A DNA stretch of 64,000 nucleotides from Spirochaetales bacterium. Its GTDB lineage: Bacteria; Spirochaetota; Spirochaetia; Treponematales; Treponemataceae. Shown in pieces: positions 46,842 to 55,504 of this stretch. The first letter of the stretch is position 1; each line of letters opens with the position of its first letter. The notes below the pieces were generated by a model. The model saw only the letters and a program-made list of their open reading frames with translations. It ran no database searches and was not told the origin of the DNA. The stretch is taken from contig QKAR01000009.1 in assembly GCA_003246335.1 (NCBI GenBank), forward strand, positions 18,368 through 82,367, given 5' to 3'. The translations under genes and the position numbers were made by a program.

Positions 46842-49334
46842 TTAGATAAAGAGGTTAACGCCGCTCATCGACGCCGCTTCCATATAGGTCGCGACTCCGC
46901 CGATCTCCACGCCGTCAAGGAGTTCCGTTCGGTCGATGCCCATGATGTCCATGGACATCTGGCACGCGATCATGCGGACGCCCGATTTTTTCGCCTGCGC
47001 GAACATCGTCTCGAGTTGATCGACGTTTTTCGCCTTCATGCGCGACTTCATCATCGCCGGCCCCATTCCGCCGAAGTTCATCGACGAGAGCGAAAGATCC
47101 TTCATGCCCTTCGGCAGCATCGCGCCGAACATCTTGCCCATGAAATCTTTCTTGACGCCGATAGCCTTGCGCCGGATGACCGACAGGCCCCAGAACGTGA
47201 AGAACATCGTGACGTCCTTTCCCGTCGCGGCCGCGCCGTTCGCGAGAACGAACGAGGCGAGCGCCCGGTCGAAATCGTTCGAGAAGACGATGAAGGTCGC
47301 GCCGTTTCCGCCGCCCCCGCACCCGGTTGGGTTTTTGCCGGACGGCGCGGTTCCTTTTTCGATCGTCGCCTGGATGACTCCCCCGACGGTCTCGACGGAA
47401 ACGAGCGCGTTGCCCGTGAGCGAGCACCAAGACTTCACGTCGCGCGCGAAACCGGGGTCGGTCGCCTTCATGACGAGGCGGTCTCCCTCGGAAAGCGTCT
47501 CGATCTCTTTTTTCAGCGTGATGATCGGGCCGGGACATTGCAGTCCGCAGGCGTCGACGGTCATCGTTTTTTCCGAGCCCGATTTTCGCGGACTCCCGTC
47601 TTCCGTCGTGACGGGCCGGTCGGAATAAGCCGCCGCCCTAGCCACGTTTTGGCCTTCCTGCCCGGGGTTGAGCAGGTCGCGTTCCTCTTTCGTTGTCTCC
47701 CATGTCTTGAAGCCGCCGGTCAGGTTCATCACGTCGGTCCAGCCGCTCTGGCGGAGTACCCGTTCGGCGAGGTAGCCGCGGAGGCCAATCGCGCAGTTCA
47801 CGACGACCGGTCGGTCGCGCGGGACTTCCGCGAGCCTGCCGCGCAGTTCGGTGTGCGGGATATTTACCGCGCCGTCGATGTGCCCGAGCGAGAATTCGTC
47901 CGCCGAGCGCGCGTCGAGGAAAAACGCCCTCTTTTCGCGCATCGCGTCGATGTCGCGCCAGGTGATCGTTTTCGATAGTCCGTCGATGACGTTTTCCCCG
48001 ATGAAGCCGAGCATGTTAACCGGGTCTTTCGCGCTCGAGAACGGCGGCGCGTACGCGTGGTCGAATTCCGCGAGATCGTGCACGGTCCCGCCCATGCGGA
48101 TGAACGAGGCGAGCACGTCGATGCGCTTATCGACGCCGTCGAAGCCGACCGCCTGTCCGCCGTAGAGTTTTCCCGAGTCCGGTGCGTACAGTATCTTAAC
48201 GGTGAGCTGCCTCGAGTCGGGGTAATAGCCCGCGTGGCTCCCGGCGTGCGTGACGGCTTGGGCGAAGGGGAGCGCCGCCTTTTGCAAATTCTTTTCGGTG
48301 AGCCCGGTCGACGCGACCGTCACGTCGAAAATTTTCGCGATGCTCGTCGCGATCGTCCCACCGTACGATTTCACGTTGCCCCGCACGATGTTGTCCGCGC
48401 ACAGGCGCGCCTGCTTATTCGCGGGTCCGGCGAGCGGTACGGTTATCGGGATGCCGAGAAGCGGGCTCTTGAATTCGATGGCGTCGCCGACCGCGCGGAT
48501 CGCCGGGTCGTTCGTCGTGAAATACTCGTCGACTTTGATCGCGCCGTTTTGAGCGACCTCGATTCCCGCCTCGCGCGCGAACGCGGTATCGGGCCGGACC
48601 CCGATCGATAGGATCACGAGATCCGTCTCGATCGCCTCTCCGGAGGAAAGCTTGACGGTGAGCGCGTCGCCCGTCCGCTCGAATTGAGCGACCCCGTCCT
48701 TGAGCTTGAGCGCGACGCCTTTGGCTCGCAGATGTTCCTGAACGATCGCCGCCATGTCGTAGTCGATGACGTTCATCACTTGCTCAAGCGCCTCGACGAC
48801 CGTGACCGCGAGGCCGCGCTCTTTAAGGTTTTCCGCCATCTCGAGGCCGATGAAGCCGCCGCCGACGACGACGGCGCGCTTTGTCCCCAACGCGTCGATC
48901 CTAGCCTTAATCGCGTCGATGTCCGTTACCGAGCGAAGGCTCAGAATCGCCGGGTCGTCGATGCCCGGTATCGGCGGCTTGACGGGCGCCGCCCCGGGAG
49001 AAAGGACGAGCGCGTCATACGGTTGCGAAAACGTCGTTCCGTCCGCGAGGTTTTTCACGAGGACTTTCTTCGCCGCCCGGTCGATCGAGACCACTTCGTG
49101 GCGCACGCGCGCGTCGACGTTCAGCGATTGCCGGAATTTTTCCGGGGTCATGACGAATAGCCGCGATCGTTCCGTTATGACGCCGCCGGCGTAGTAGGGC
49201 AGCCCGCAATTCGCGTAACTGATGTAATCGCCCCGCTCGAACATGATGATCTCGGCGCTTTCGTCGAGCCTCCGAAGTCTTGCCGCCGTGCCCGCGCCGC
49301 CCGCGACGCCGCCGACGATAACGTATGTCGCCAT
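46842..49334 (-). CDS. CoA-disulfide reductase-like FAD/NAD(P) oxidoreductase fused to rhodanese, TusA/SirA-like and DsrE-like domains
   Basis: YVIVGGVAGGAGTAARLRRLDESAEIIMFERGDYISYANCGLPYY; rhodanese FFLDARSADEFSLGHIDGAVNIPHTEL...VVNCAIGLRGY; TusA VDACGLQCPGPIITLKKEIETLSEGDRLVMKATDPGFARDVKSWC; DsrE-like TFIVFSNDFDRALASFVLANGAAATGKDVTMFFTFWGL. Confidence 0.93.
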   Translation of the reverse strand: MATYVIVGGVAGGAGTAARLRRLDESAEIIMFERGDYISYANCGLPYYAGGVITERSRLFVMTPEKFRQSLNVDARVRHEVVSIDRAAKKVLVKNLADGTTFSQPYDALVLSPGAAPVKPPIPGIDDPAILSLRSVTDIDAIKARIDALGTKRAVVVGGGFIGLEMAENLKERGLAVTVVEALEQVMNVIDYDMAAIVQEHLRAKGVALKLKDGVAQFERTGDALTVKLSSGEAIETDLVILSIGVRPDTAFAREAGIEVAQNGAIKVDEYFTTNDPAIRAVGDAIEFKSPLLGIPITVPLAGPANKQARLCADNIVRGNVKSYGGTIATSIAKIFDVTVASTGLTEKNLQKAALPFAQAVTHAGSHAGYYPDSRQLTVKILYAPDSGKLYGGQAVGFDGVDKRIDVLASFIRMGGTVHDLAEFDHAYAPPFSSAKDPVNMLGFIGENVIDGLSKTITWRDIDAMREKRAFFLDARSADEFSLGHIDGAVNIPHTELRGRLAEVPRDRPVVVNCAIGLRGYLAERVLRQSGWTDVMNLTGGFKTWETTKEERDLLNPGQEGQNVARAAAYSDRPVTTEDGSPRKSGSEKTMTVDACGLQCPGPIITLKKEIETLSEGDRLVMKATDPGFARDVKSWCSLTGNALVSVETVGGVIQATIEKGTAPSGKNPTGCGGGGNGATFIVFSNDFDRALASFVLANGAAATGKDVTMFFTFWGLSVIRRKAIGVKKDFMGKMFGAMLPKGMKDLSLSSMNFGGMGPAMMKSRMKAKNVDQLETMFAQAKKSGVRMIACQMSMDIMGIDRTELLDGVEIGGVATYMEAASMSGVNLFI

Positions 49335-49368
49335 CTATGGCCTCCTTAATACTGTGCCGTGCGTATTT

Positions 49369-49734
49369 TTAATGATCGCTCTCATTCATTTCTTTCGCAA
49401 ACGCGAGTTCCTCGGGCAATTCGATGCCGGCGTTCCGGTATCGGGCGACGAGTTCGCGGCCGCGCTCGGTTAAGCGTGTTTCGGTGTGGCGTCGGCTTTT
49501 TTCCGACTCGCGGCGGTCAACGAAGCCGCGCGTTTCCAAGTCGTCGAGGATACGCGTGAGCCGGGAAGGGGAAAGTTCCAGTTCCCGCGCGAGGCTTCCC
49601 GGTTCCCGTATTCCCTTGGTGATGGCGCAGAGACACATCGCGTCATTCATCGAAAGGCCGGTTTCTTCCTTAAGTCGGTCCTCGAACGCTTTGAGCGCCG
49701 TTTGAAGTTTTCTGATTGCGCAAAGATCGATCAT
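49369..49734 (-). CDS. MarR-family transcriptional regulator
   Basis: SMNDAMCLCAITKGIREPGSLARELELSPSRLTRILDDLETRGFVDRRESEKSRRHTETRLTERGREL; AAAGGA RBS before ATG at 49734. Confidence 0.85.
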   Translation of the reverse strand: MIDLCAIRKLQTALKAFEDRLKEETGLSMNDAMCLCAITKGIREPGSLARELELSPSRLTRILDDLETRGFVDRRESEKSRRHTETRLTERGRELVARYRNAGIELPEELAFAKEMNESDH

Positions 49735-49747
49735 TGATTCCTTTCCC

Positions 49748-49770
49748 AACATTTGCTTATAGCAAATGTT
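49748..49770. promoter_or_regulatory. Palindromic operator candidate upstream of the marR-CoADR operon
   Basis: aacatttgct-tat-agcaaatgtt, perfect 10-bp arms; a related half-palindrome ttgctttaggcaaa follows. Confidence 0.65.
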
Positions 49771-49844
49771 GCTTTAGGCAAATATAGGACGAGTTCTAAA
49801 TGATGTCAAGAAAAAATTATCGAAATATGAACGAGTTTGAGGTC

Positions 49845-49874
49845 TTGACGCTTAACTCATTTAACAGTTATAAA
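49845..49874 (+). promoter_or_regulatory. Sigma70-type promoter candidate for the rplU operon
   Basis: TTGACG - 18 nt - TATAAA; a further TATAAT at 49887. Confidence 0.5.
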
Positions 49875-49960
49875 TATAGAACGTGTTATAATGTGCCTTC
49901 GGCGTAAACCCCGTTACCTATGCCGAAGATGCGAATACTCTTAATTCTCAGAGGTTTATG

Positions 49961-50275
49961 ATGTACGCTTTGATCGAGTATAAGGGCAAGCAGTATAAAG
50001 CTGAAAAAGGCGCCCAAATTCAAGTTGATCTCATTGACGCCGAAAAAGGCAGCAAGATCGATATCGATACCGTAGTTCTCGTCAGCGATGGCGACAAAGC
50101 CACGGTCGGAACTCCCTACGTCGCGGGAGCGAAAGTTCAGGTTGTCGTCGGCGACAGCATGAAAGACGACAAGGTTATCGTATACAAGTATAAGCGAAAG
50201 AAAGACTATCATCGAACGATCGGTCATCGCCAGCAGTATACGTTCGTAACCGTCGAGAATATCGTCGGCGCGTAA
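49961..50275 (+). CDS. rplU: 50S ribosomal protein L21
   Basis: MYALIEYKGKQYKAEKGAQIQVDLIDAEKGSKIDIDTVVLVSDGDKATVGTPYVAGAKVQ; ATG at 49958 is an alternative start. Confidence 0.95.
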   Translation: MYALIEYKGKQYKAEKGAQIQVDLIDAEKGSKIDIDTVVLVSDGDKATVGTPYVAGAKVQVVVGDSMKDDKVIVYKYKRKKDYHRTIGHRQQYTFVTVENIVGA

Positions 50276-50279
50276 TGCG

Positions 50280-50624
50280 GTGATTACGGTCTTCGTTTCC
50301 GAGGGGCCTGACGGCCGCCTCGTTTCCGCTTCGGCTTCCGGCCACGCGGGAAAGGGGAAACGAGGCGAAGACCTCGTTTGCGCGGCGGTGACGATCCTTC
50401 TGAGGACGACGCTTGACGCGCTTACGGCGAACGGCGGAAAAGGCTCCGGCCTAGCCGTCGTTGCGGAGACTTCCGGTCGCGGATCGCTCGCGTTTCGCGT
50501 CACGGATTTCGGGGAAAAGGACATTTTCTTTCTCCGGTATGCGGCGGTTTTTTTGAGAGAGGGACTTTCTTCCCTTTGTCGGGAATATCCAGATGCCGTG
50601 GAAATGCGGGTTGTCGTCGGTTAG
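50280..50624 (+). CDS. prp: Ribosomal-processing cysteine protease Prp family (YsxB-like)
   Basis: SASGHAGKGKRGEDLVCAAVTILLRTTLDAL: conserved His and Cys; located between rplU and rpmA; GTG start. Confidence 0.88.
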   Translation: MITVFVSEGPDGRLVSASASGHAGKGKRGEDLVCAAVTILLRTTLDALTANGGKGSGLAVVAETSGRGSLAFRVTDFGEKDIFFLRYAAVFLREGLSSLCREYPDAVEMRVVVG

Positions 50625-50666
50625 TGACCGACGGCCATTGTTCAAGGGATTTGTTGGAGGCTTGAT

Positions 50667-50924
50667 ATGGGACGCAGTAAAGGCGGTAGCGGCGCGAAGA
50701 ACGGCCGCGATTCGAATCCGAAACATCTTGGCGTGAAGGTTTTCAGTGGACAGGTAGTTTCTTCCGGTTCCATCCTCGTTCGCCAGCGGGGAACGAAAAT
50801 TCATCCGGGAAACAACGTCGGGCTCGGCGGTGACGATACTTTGTTCGCCACGGCTGACGGCGTGGTAAAATACCACACTCGCAAGGGTCGACACCTTGCG
50901 TCGGTTGAGCCGGTACAGGCTTAA
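50667..50924 (+). CDS. rpmA: 50S ribosomal protein L27
   Basis: [69 protein letters not shown]. Confidence 0.96.
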   Translation: MGRSKGGSGAKNGRDSNPKHLGVKVFSGQVVSSGSILVRQRGTKIHPGNNVGLGGDDTLFATADGVVKYHTRKGRHLASVEPVQA

Positions 50925-50939
50925 TCGGGTGCGGAACGG

Positions 50940-50969
50940 GGCCGGCGCTGAATCGCCGGCCTTTTTTTT
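50940..50969 (+). terminator. Rho-independent terminator after rpmA
   Basis: ggccggcg-ctgaat-cgccggcc followed by tttttttt. Confidence 0.85.
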
Positions 50970-51030
50970 GCGATAACCATCAAGCTTTCAGTCAGTTGCA
51001 TTGCTTGGTCGTTTCGTGAGGTAGTGTAAT

Positions 51031-52212
51031 ATGGTTAAATTTGCTGACGAGGCGCTTATTCAAGTCTCTTCAGGTAAGGGCGGCAACGGTTGCGCGTCCT
51101 TTCGGCGCGAAAAATACATACCGCTTGGCGGTCCTTCCGGCGGAGACGGCGGAAGGGGCGGAGATCTCGTATTCGAGGTCAAGCGGAATTTACGCACGCT
51201 CGTGCATTTGCGGTATAAACGTCATTTTAAGGCGCAAACCGGCGGCGATGGCCGCGGGAATAAGTGTTTCGGCAAGGATGGCGAGGATTGCGTGATTTCG
51301 CTGCCTCCGGGCTCGATCATCCGCGACGCCGAAACCGAAGAGATCATCCACGATTTTGGCTTGAGCGACGAGGGCCGTTTCGTGTTCCTGCAAGGCGGGA
51401 ACGGCGGCTGGGGAAACGTTCACTTTAAGTCTTCGACGAATCAGGCGCCCCGCACGGCGTTAGCCGGTCAGCCGTCGCAAACGCGGATGGTGCGCATAGA
51501 GCTTAATATCATCGCCGACATCGGCTTCGTCGGTTTCCCGAACGCGGGAAAGTCTTCCTTGCTCGATCATTTTACGAACGCGCGGCCGAAAATCGCCCCG
51601 TATCCCTTTACGACGAAAATCCCGAATTTGGGCGTGCTTCGCATCGACGAGGAAAGCGACATTATTCTCGCCGACATTCCCGGCATTATCGAGGGCGCGT
51701 CGGAAGGTCAGGGGCTTGGAATCCGCTTTTTGAAGCATATTTCGCGCACCGCCGGACTCGCGTTCATCATTGATCTTTCCGATGACGCCTATCTTGAGTC
51801 ATACGAAAAACTTGAGGCGGAGCTTGGGAGTTTTTCTCCGGACTTGCCGCAGAAACGCCGCGTCGTCATCGCGAATAAGCTTGACGTCCCCGGCGCGCCG
51901 GAGCGCTTGGAGCTCTTGCGCGAGCGGCTGGGCGACCAGCCGGTAATCGGAATATCCGTGCACAATCGATGGGGGCTCGACGAAGTTCGCGACGCCTTTA
52001 TCGCGATGGTGTACGGCTTGGACGCCGATGAAGACGCCGTTTCGGGAGAGCCCGTTCTTGGTTCGTCCGTGGCGTCGGCTTCCGTGTCGGCGACCGTCGG
52101 CGAATCCTTCATGCACGCGAGCCTTGAGGATCCCGCCTATGAGTCCGCCGACGATGGGTATTTCGGCGCGACCGTCAGTTTGAACCCGAAGCGAAAAGGC
52201 AAAAAGAAATGA
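51031..52212 (+). CDS. obgE: GTPase Obg
   Basis: FADEALIQVSSGKGGNGCASFRREKYIPLGGPSGGDGGRGGDLVFEV; VGFPNAGKSSLLDHFTNARPKIAPYPFTTKIPNLGVL. Confidence 0.96.
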   Translation: MVKFADEALIQVSSGKGGNGCASFRREKYIPLGGPSGGDGGRGGDLVFEVKRNLRTLVHLRYKRHFKAQTGGDGRGNKCFGKDGEDCVISLPPGSIIRDAETEEIIHDFGLSDEGRFVFLQGGNGGWGNVHFKSSTNQAPRTALAGQPSQTRMVRIELNIIADIGFVGFPNAGKSSLLDHFTNARPKIAPYPFTTKIPNLGVLRIDEESDIILADIPGIIEGASEGQGLGIRFLKHISRTAGLAFIIDLSDDAYLESYEKLEAELGSFSPDLPQKRRVVIANKLDVPGAPERLELLRERLGDQPVIGISVHNRWGLDEVRDAFIAMVYGLDADEDAVSGEPVLGSSVASASVSATVGESFMHASLEDPAYESADDGYFGATVSLNPKRKGKKK

Positions 52213-52787
52213 GAATAGCCGTCTTTGGCGGCTCTTTCGATCCCGTTCATGTCGGGCACCTTGCGCTCGCCGATGCAGTTCGCGCGGAGCTTTGCTACGA
52301 TACCGTGCTGTTCGTTCCCGCGAACGAGTCTCCGCATAAGGTCGGGATTTCCGTCGTAACGCCGAACGATCGGCTCGCTATGCTTACGCTCGCGGTTGCG
52401 GGAAATCCCGCTTTTTCCGTCGACGATTGCGAGCTCGCGCGCGGCGGCGTTTCATACACGGTGGAAACCCTGCGCGCTTTAACGAAAAAAAACGCCGACT
52501 CGATCGACGGTAAGTTGGGCTTCGTGATCGGAGAGGATTTAGTCGACGGTTTTTCGACTTGGCGCGACGTTCCCGGTATCCTCGAAATCGCCGATCTCAT
52601 CGTCGCGCGCCGTCCCGGCGGGAGCGCGCGGCCGTTTCCCCATCCTCATGCGCGATTGGAAAACGAACTGGTCTCCGTCTCGTCGTCGGCCATTCGGGCG
52701 GCTATCGAGTCCGGAAAAAGCTGGCGTTATCTTGTCCCGGAATCGGTATACCGGTATATTGTCAGTCATAGGCTGTATGAACGGTGA
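52209..52787 (+). CDS. nadD: Nicotinate-nucleotide adenylyltransferase
   Basis: MRIAVFGGSFDPVHVGHLALADAVRAEL; VSVSSSAIRAAIESGKSWRYLVPESVYRYI. Confidence 0.94.
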   Translation: MRIAVFGGSFDPVHVGHLALADAVRAELCYDTVLFVPANESPHKVGISVVTPNDRLAMLTLAVAGNPAFSVDDCELARGGVSYTVETLRALTKKNADSIDGKLGFVIGEDLVDGFSTWRDVPGILEIADLIVARRPGGSARPFPHPHARLENELVSVSSSAIRAAIESGKSWRYLVPESVYRYIVSHRLYER

Positions 52788-53367
52788 ATCGTTGGTTTTG
52801 AAAATAAGTAAGGTCGATCAGTACGCGCGCGGCGCGCTTCCCTTGCCACGGTACGAGCATTCCGTGCGCGTCGCGGAATTGTCGCGCGAGTTATGCGGTC
52901 GGTTCGGCATGGACCCCGAAGCGGGATATTTAGCCGGAATCGCCCATGACATCTGCAAGCCCGGCAAAGATCGTTGGCTTTTATCCCTCGTCGCGCGGGA
53001 CGGCATGCCTCTCGCGGAAATCGAGCGGGCGAAGCCCGCGCTTCTCCACGGACGCGCCGCTGCGGTCATGCTCTCGTCGGATTTCGGCGTCAGCGATCAA
53101 TCGATTCTCGACGCCGTGCGCCATCACACCTTCGGCGCGCCGGGGCTTGATGGGCTCGGCATGATTCTCTTCGTCGCGGACAAAATCGAGCCGGGACGCG
53201 AGGGATATGACGAGGCTTTGCGAAAAAAAATCCTGTCGTCGGCTTTGCCCGAAATGACGCGATTGGTGCTTGAGGATAACATTCGCTATCTGGAACGCAG
53301 GGGGAAGACCGTCTCGATGGCGACGCTTGCCATGCTTGAGGACGTCGAGGGGAGGAGTCTCTCATGA
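52777..53367 (+). CDS. yqeK: YqeK-family HD-domain hydrolase (bis(5'-nucleosyl)-tetraphosphatase)
   Basis: RYEHSVRVAELSRELCGRFGMDPEAGYLAGIAHDICKPG; LLHGRAAAVML; VRHHTFGAPGLDGLGMILFVADKIEPGR. Confidence 0.9.
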   Translation: MNGESLVLKISKVDQYARGALPLPRYEHSVRVAELSRELCGRFGMDPEAGYLAGIAHDICKPGKDRWLLSLVARDGMPLAEIERAKPALLHGRAAAVMLSSDFGVSDQSILDAVRHHTFGAPGLDGLGMILFVADKIEPGREGYDEALRKKILSSALPEMTRLVLEDNIRYLERRGKTVSMATLAMLEDVEGRSLS

Positions 53368-54557
53368 AAATGTTTCGCTTGGACCGCAGCGTCAGTTTTC
53401 TCGTGGCGATTTTGCTTATTTTAATCGTTGCGGGCGGGTCCCTCATGTTTGCCATGCGACGCAACCCCTTAAAGGAATCGCTTTCAAACGATAATCTTTT
53501 GAAGGTCCTTATCGTGCTCGAGGATAACGGCATGCCGCTTTCGACGAATATTCTCGTGTATTACCCCGAGAATAAACGGGCCGCCATGTTCGACATTCCC
53601 GGGGAGACTGGCTTAATCCTGAAAACCCTGGGGCGCGTCGACCGCATCGACGCGGTATACCGGGAAAAGGGCATGGAAGCGTATCGATCGGAAATCGAGG
53701 GCTTAACCGACATCTCCATTCCGTTTTTCATGAGGATCGATTTGTCGAGTTTTTCGCGCATGGCCGATTTGCTCGGCGGCTTTTCCGTGTTTATCCCGAC
53801 GCCGGTCGACATCAAGACCGATACCGGGCGGGTTTTGCTTCCTTCCGGCGCCGTAACACTCGACGGCGACAAAGTTCGGACCTACGTATCGTATTCCGAC
53901 GAGATCGATCAGGACGGGGAAGCGGTAAACCGTAAGCAAAAGGCCATGCTCGCCTTTTTGGGCGCCTTGAACGAAAAGTCGGCAACGGCGTTTTCGCCGG
54001 CGATATTCCCCGTAGTTGCCTCGTGCGTTCGCTCGAATTTGCGCGGTGACATGCTGAAATCCATGCTGAGCGAGCTTTGCCAAGTGGACGCCGAGCGTCT
54101 CGTTCCCCAGCGGGTTACCGGCGCCGTGCGGGAAGTCGACGGCAAAAAGCTTCTTTTCCCCTTTTACGACGGCCAGCTTCTGAAGGATATCATTGGCCAG
54201 ACGCTCGGAGGGCTCGCTTCCGAGGAATCCGGCTTGCAGGAACGCATTTACGCCCTTGAGATACTGAATGGGACGAAAAAACAGGGTTTGGCGCGGAATA
54301 CCTCTGAGCTGTATCAGAGCTTCGGTTATGACGTCATCCGTACGGGCAACGCGGAAAATGCCGAGTATGATAAGACGACCGTTATCGACCGGATCGGGAA
54401 TCCGTCCGTGGCGGAAATCATCGCTAAAGTTATTCAGTGCGACACAATTCAGACTACGGGCGTCGACTCGGCCGACTCGGGCGATTATGGTTCCGAGGCA
54501 ACCGTGGACTTTACGATTATCTTGGGCAAGGATTTCGACGGTCGATACGTGAGATAG
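53364..54557 (+). CDS. Divergent LytR-CpsA-Psr (LCP)-like protein with LytR_C-like C-terminus
   Basis: Single N-terminal TM; TVDGDKVRTYVSYSDEIDQDGEAVNRKQKAML-type region; C-terminal IYALEILNGTKKQGLARNTSELYQSFGYDVIRTGNAE; position between yqeK and rsfS. Confidence 0.8.
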   Translation: MKMFRLDRSVSFLVAILLILIVAGGSLMFAMRRNPLKESLSNDNLLKVLIVLEDNGMPLSTNILVYYPENKRAAMFDIPGETGLILKTLGRVDRIDAVYREKGMEAYRSEIEGLTDISIPFFMRIDLSSFSRMADLLGGFSVFIPTPVDIKTDTGRVLLPSGAVTLDGDKVRTYVSYSDEIDQDGEAVNRKQKAMLAFLGALNEKSATAFSPAIFPVVASCVRSNLRGDMLKSMLSELCQVDAERLVPQRVTGAVREVDGKKLLFPFYDGQLLKDIIGQTLGGLASEESGLQERIYALEILNGTKKQGLARNTSELYQSFGYDVIRTGNAENAEYDKTTVIDRIGNPSVAEIIAKVIQCDTIQTTGVDSADSGDYGSEATVDFTIILGKDFDGRYVR

Positions 54558-54618
54558 ATTGGTCTCTTGGGGGCTCTTATCGCCCCTGGGGAGAAACCGT
54601 GATAGGGAAGGGGATTTT

Positions 54619-54978
54619 ATGGAAAAGAACGAACGCGTTCGCGACGCCGCCATTCGGCTTGGGACGCTCATTGAGGAACATAAAGGCGGCGACGTGATGG
54701 TTCTTGACGTGACCGGAAAAAACTCGTGGGCGGATTACTTCATCATCGCGACGGTTACGAGTACGGCTCATTCGAGGGGATTGCAAAAGCACGTCAGGGA
54801 GACTATTGGCGAGCTTGGTTTGGAAATTCGCCCGACAAAGCGGAAAATTCCCGACGGTGATGAATGGACGCTCATTGATTTGGGTGACGTGATCGTTCAT
54901 TTGATGACCGATACCGCGCGGCATTTTTACGATCTAGAGAAAATGTGGTTTGGATCTCCCGATTTGCTGAAAAAATAG
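54619..54978 (+). CDS. rsfS: Ribosome silencing factor
   Basis: GGDVMVLDVTGKNSWADYFIIATVTSTAHSRGLQKHVRE...DEWTLIDLGDVIVHLMTDTARHFYDLEKMW. Confidence 0.94.
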   Translation: MEKNERVRDAAIRLGTLIEEHKGGDVMVLDVTGKNSWADYFIIATVTSTAHSRGLQKHVRETIGELGLEIRPTKRKIPDGDEWTLIDLGDVIVHLMTDTARHFYDLEKMWFGSPDLLKK

Positions 54979-54980
54979 CA

Positions 54981-55023
54981 AAAAAAAAGCCTGTCGCGCC
55001 GCTTGGGCGGGGACAGGCTTTCC
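54981..55023. terminator. Bidirectional terminator between rsfS and the acidic-protein gene
   Basis: aaaaagcctgtc...ggacaggctttcctt; T run best on the minus strand. Confidence 0.65.
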
Positions 55024-55042
55024 TTAGGCGCGGAGAGCGCGT

Positions 55043-55504
55043 TTATTCGTCAAAGTCATCGTATTCAAGGTCTTCGTCTTCATAATCGAAGTCGTCGTCC
55101 TCGTCCGAATAATCTCCCTCTTCATCGAAGTCATCAAAATCGTCGTCGCTTTCGTCGTCGTCAAATTCTCCGTCTTCTTCCTCAAAATCGTCAAAATCAT
55201 CCTCGGATTCTTCCTCGAAATCGTCATCTTCATAGTCGTCGTATGCGTCTTTAAATTGATACGTTCTCAGAAAAGAATCTTTATCCAAATCGACATTGAT
55301 TAGCATTTGATTGTTCCGTCCGTTTTCCAGGGGTCTGCATTCGGTTGATGTACCGTCCTTGAAACATAAATGAGACAGTTTACTTCTGTCAACTATTACG
55401 GCGTTTTTTTTACCGGTTTCTCCGGCTTTTCCCTCCTTTGACAAAATCGCTTTTTTTTGTATAATGCCTTTCGAAAATGACGGGAATCGCGCGACTTTTC
55501 GCAC
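55043..55504 (-). CDS. Small protein with basic N-terminus and extremely acidic (Asp/Glu-rich) C-terminal half; start uncertain
   Basis: C-terminal about 65 aa almost exclusively D/E with interspersed F/Y; 5' end as drawn overlaps ispE, so the true start is probably downstream. Confidence 0.6.
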   Translation of the reverse strand: MRKVARFPSFSKGIIQKKAILSKEGKAGETGKKNAVIVDRSKLSHLCFKDGTSTECRPLENGRNNQMLINVDLDKDSFLRTYQFKDAYDDYEDDDFEEESEDDFDDFEEEDGEFDDDESDDDFDDFDEEGDYSDEDDDFDYEDEDLEYDDFDE

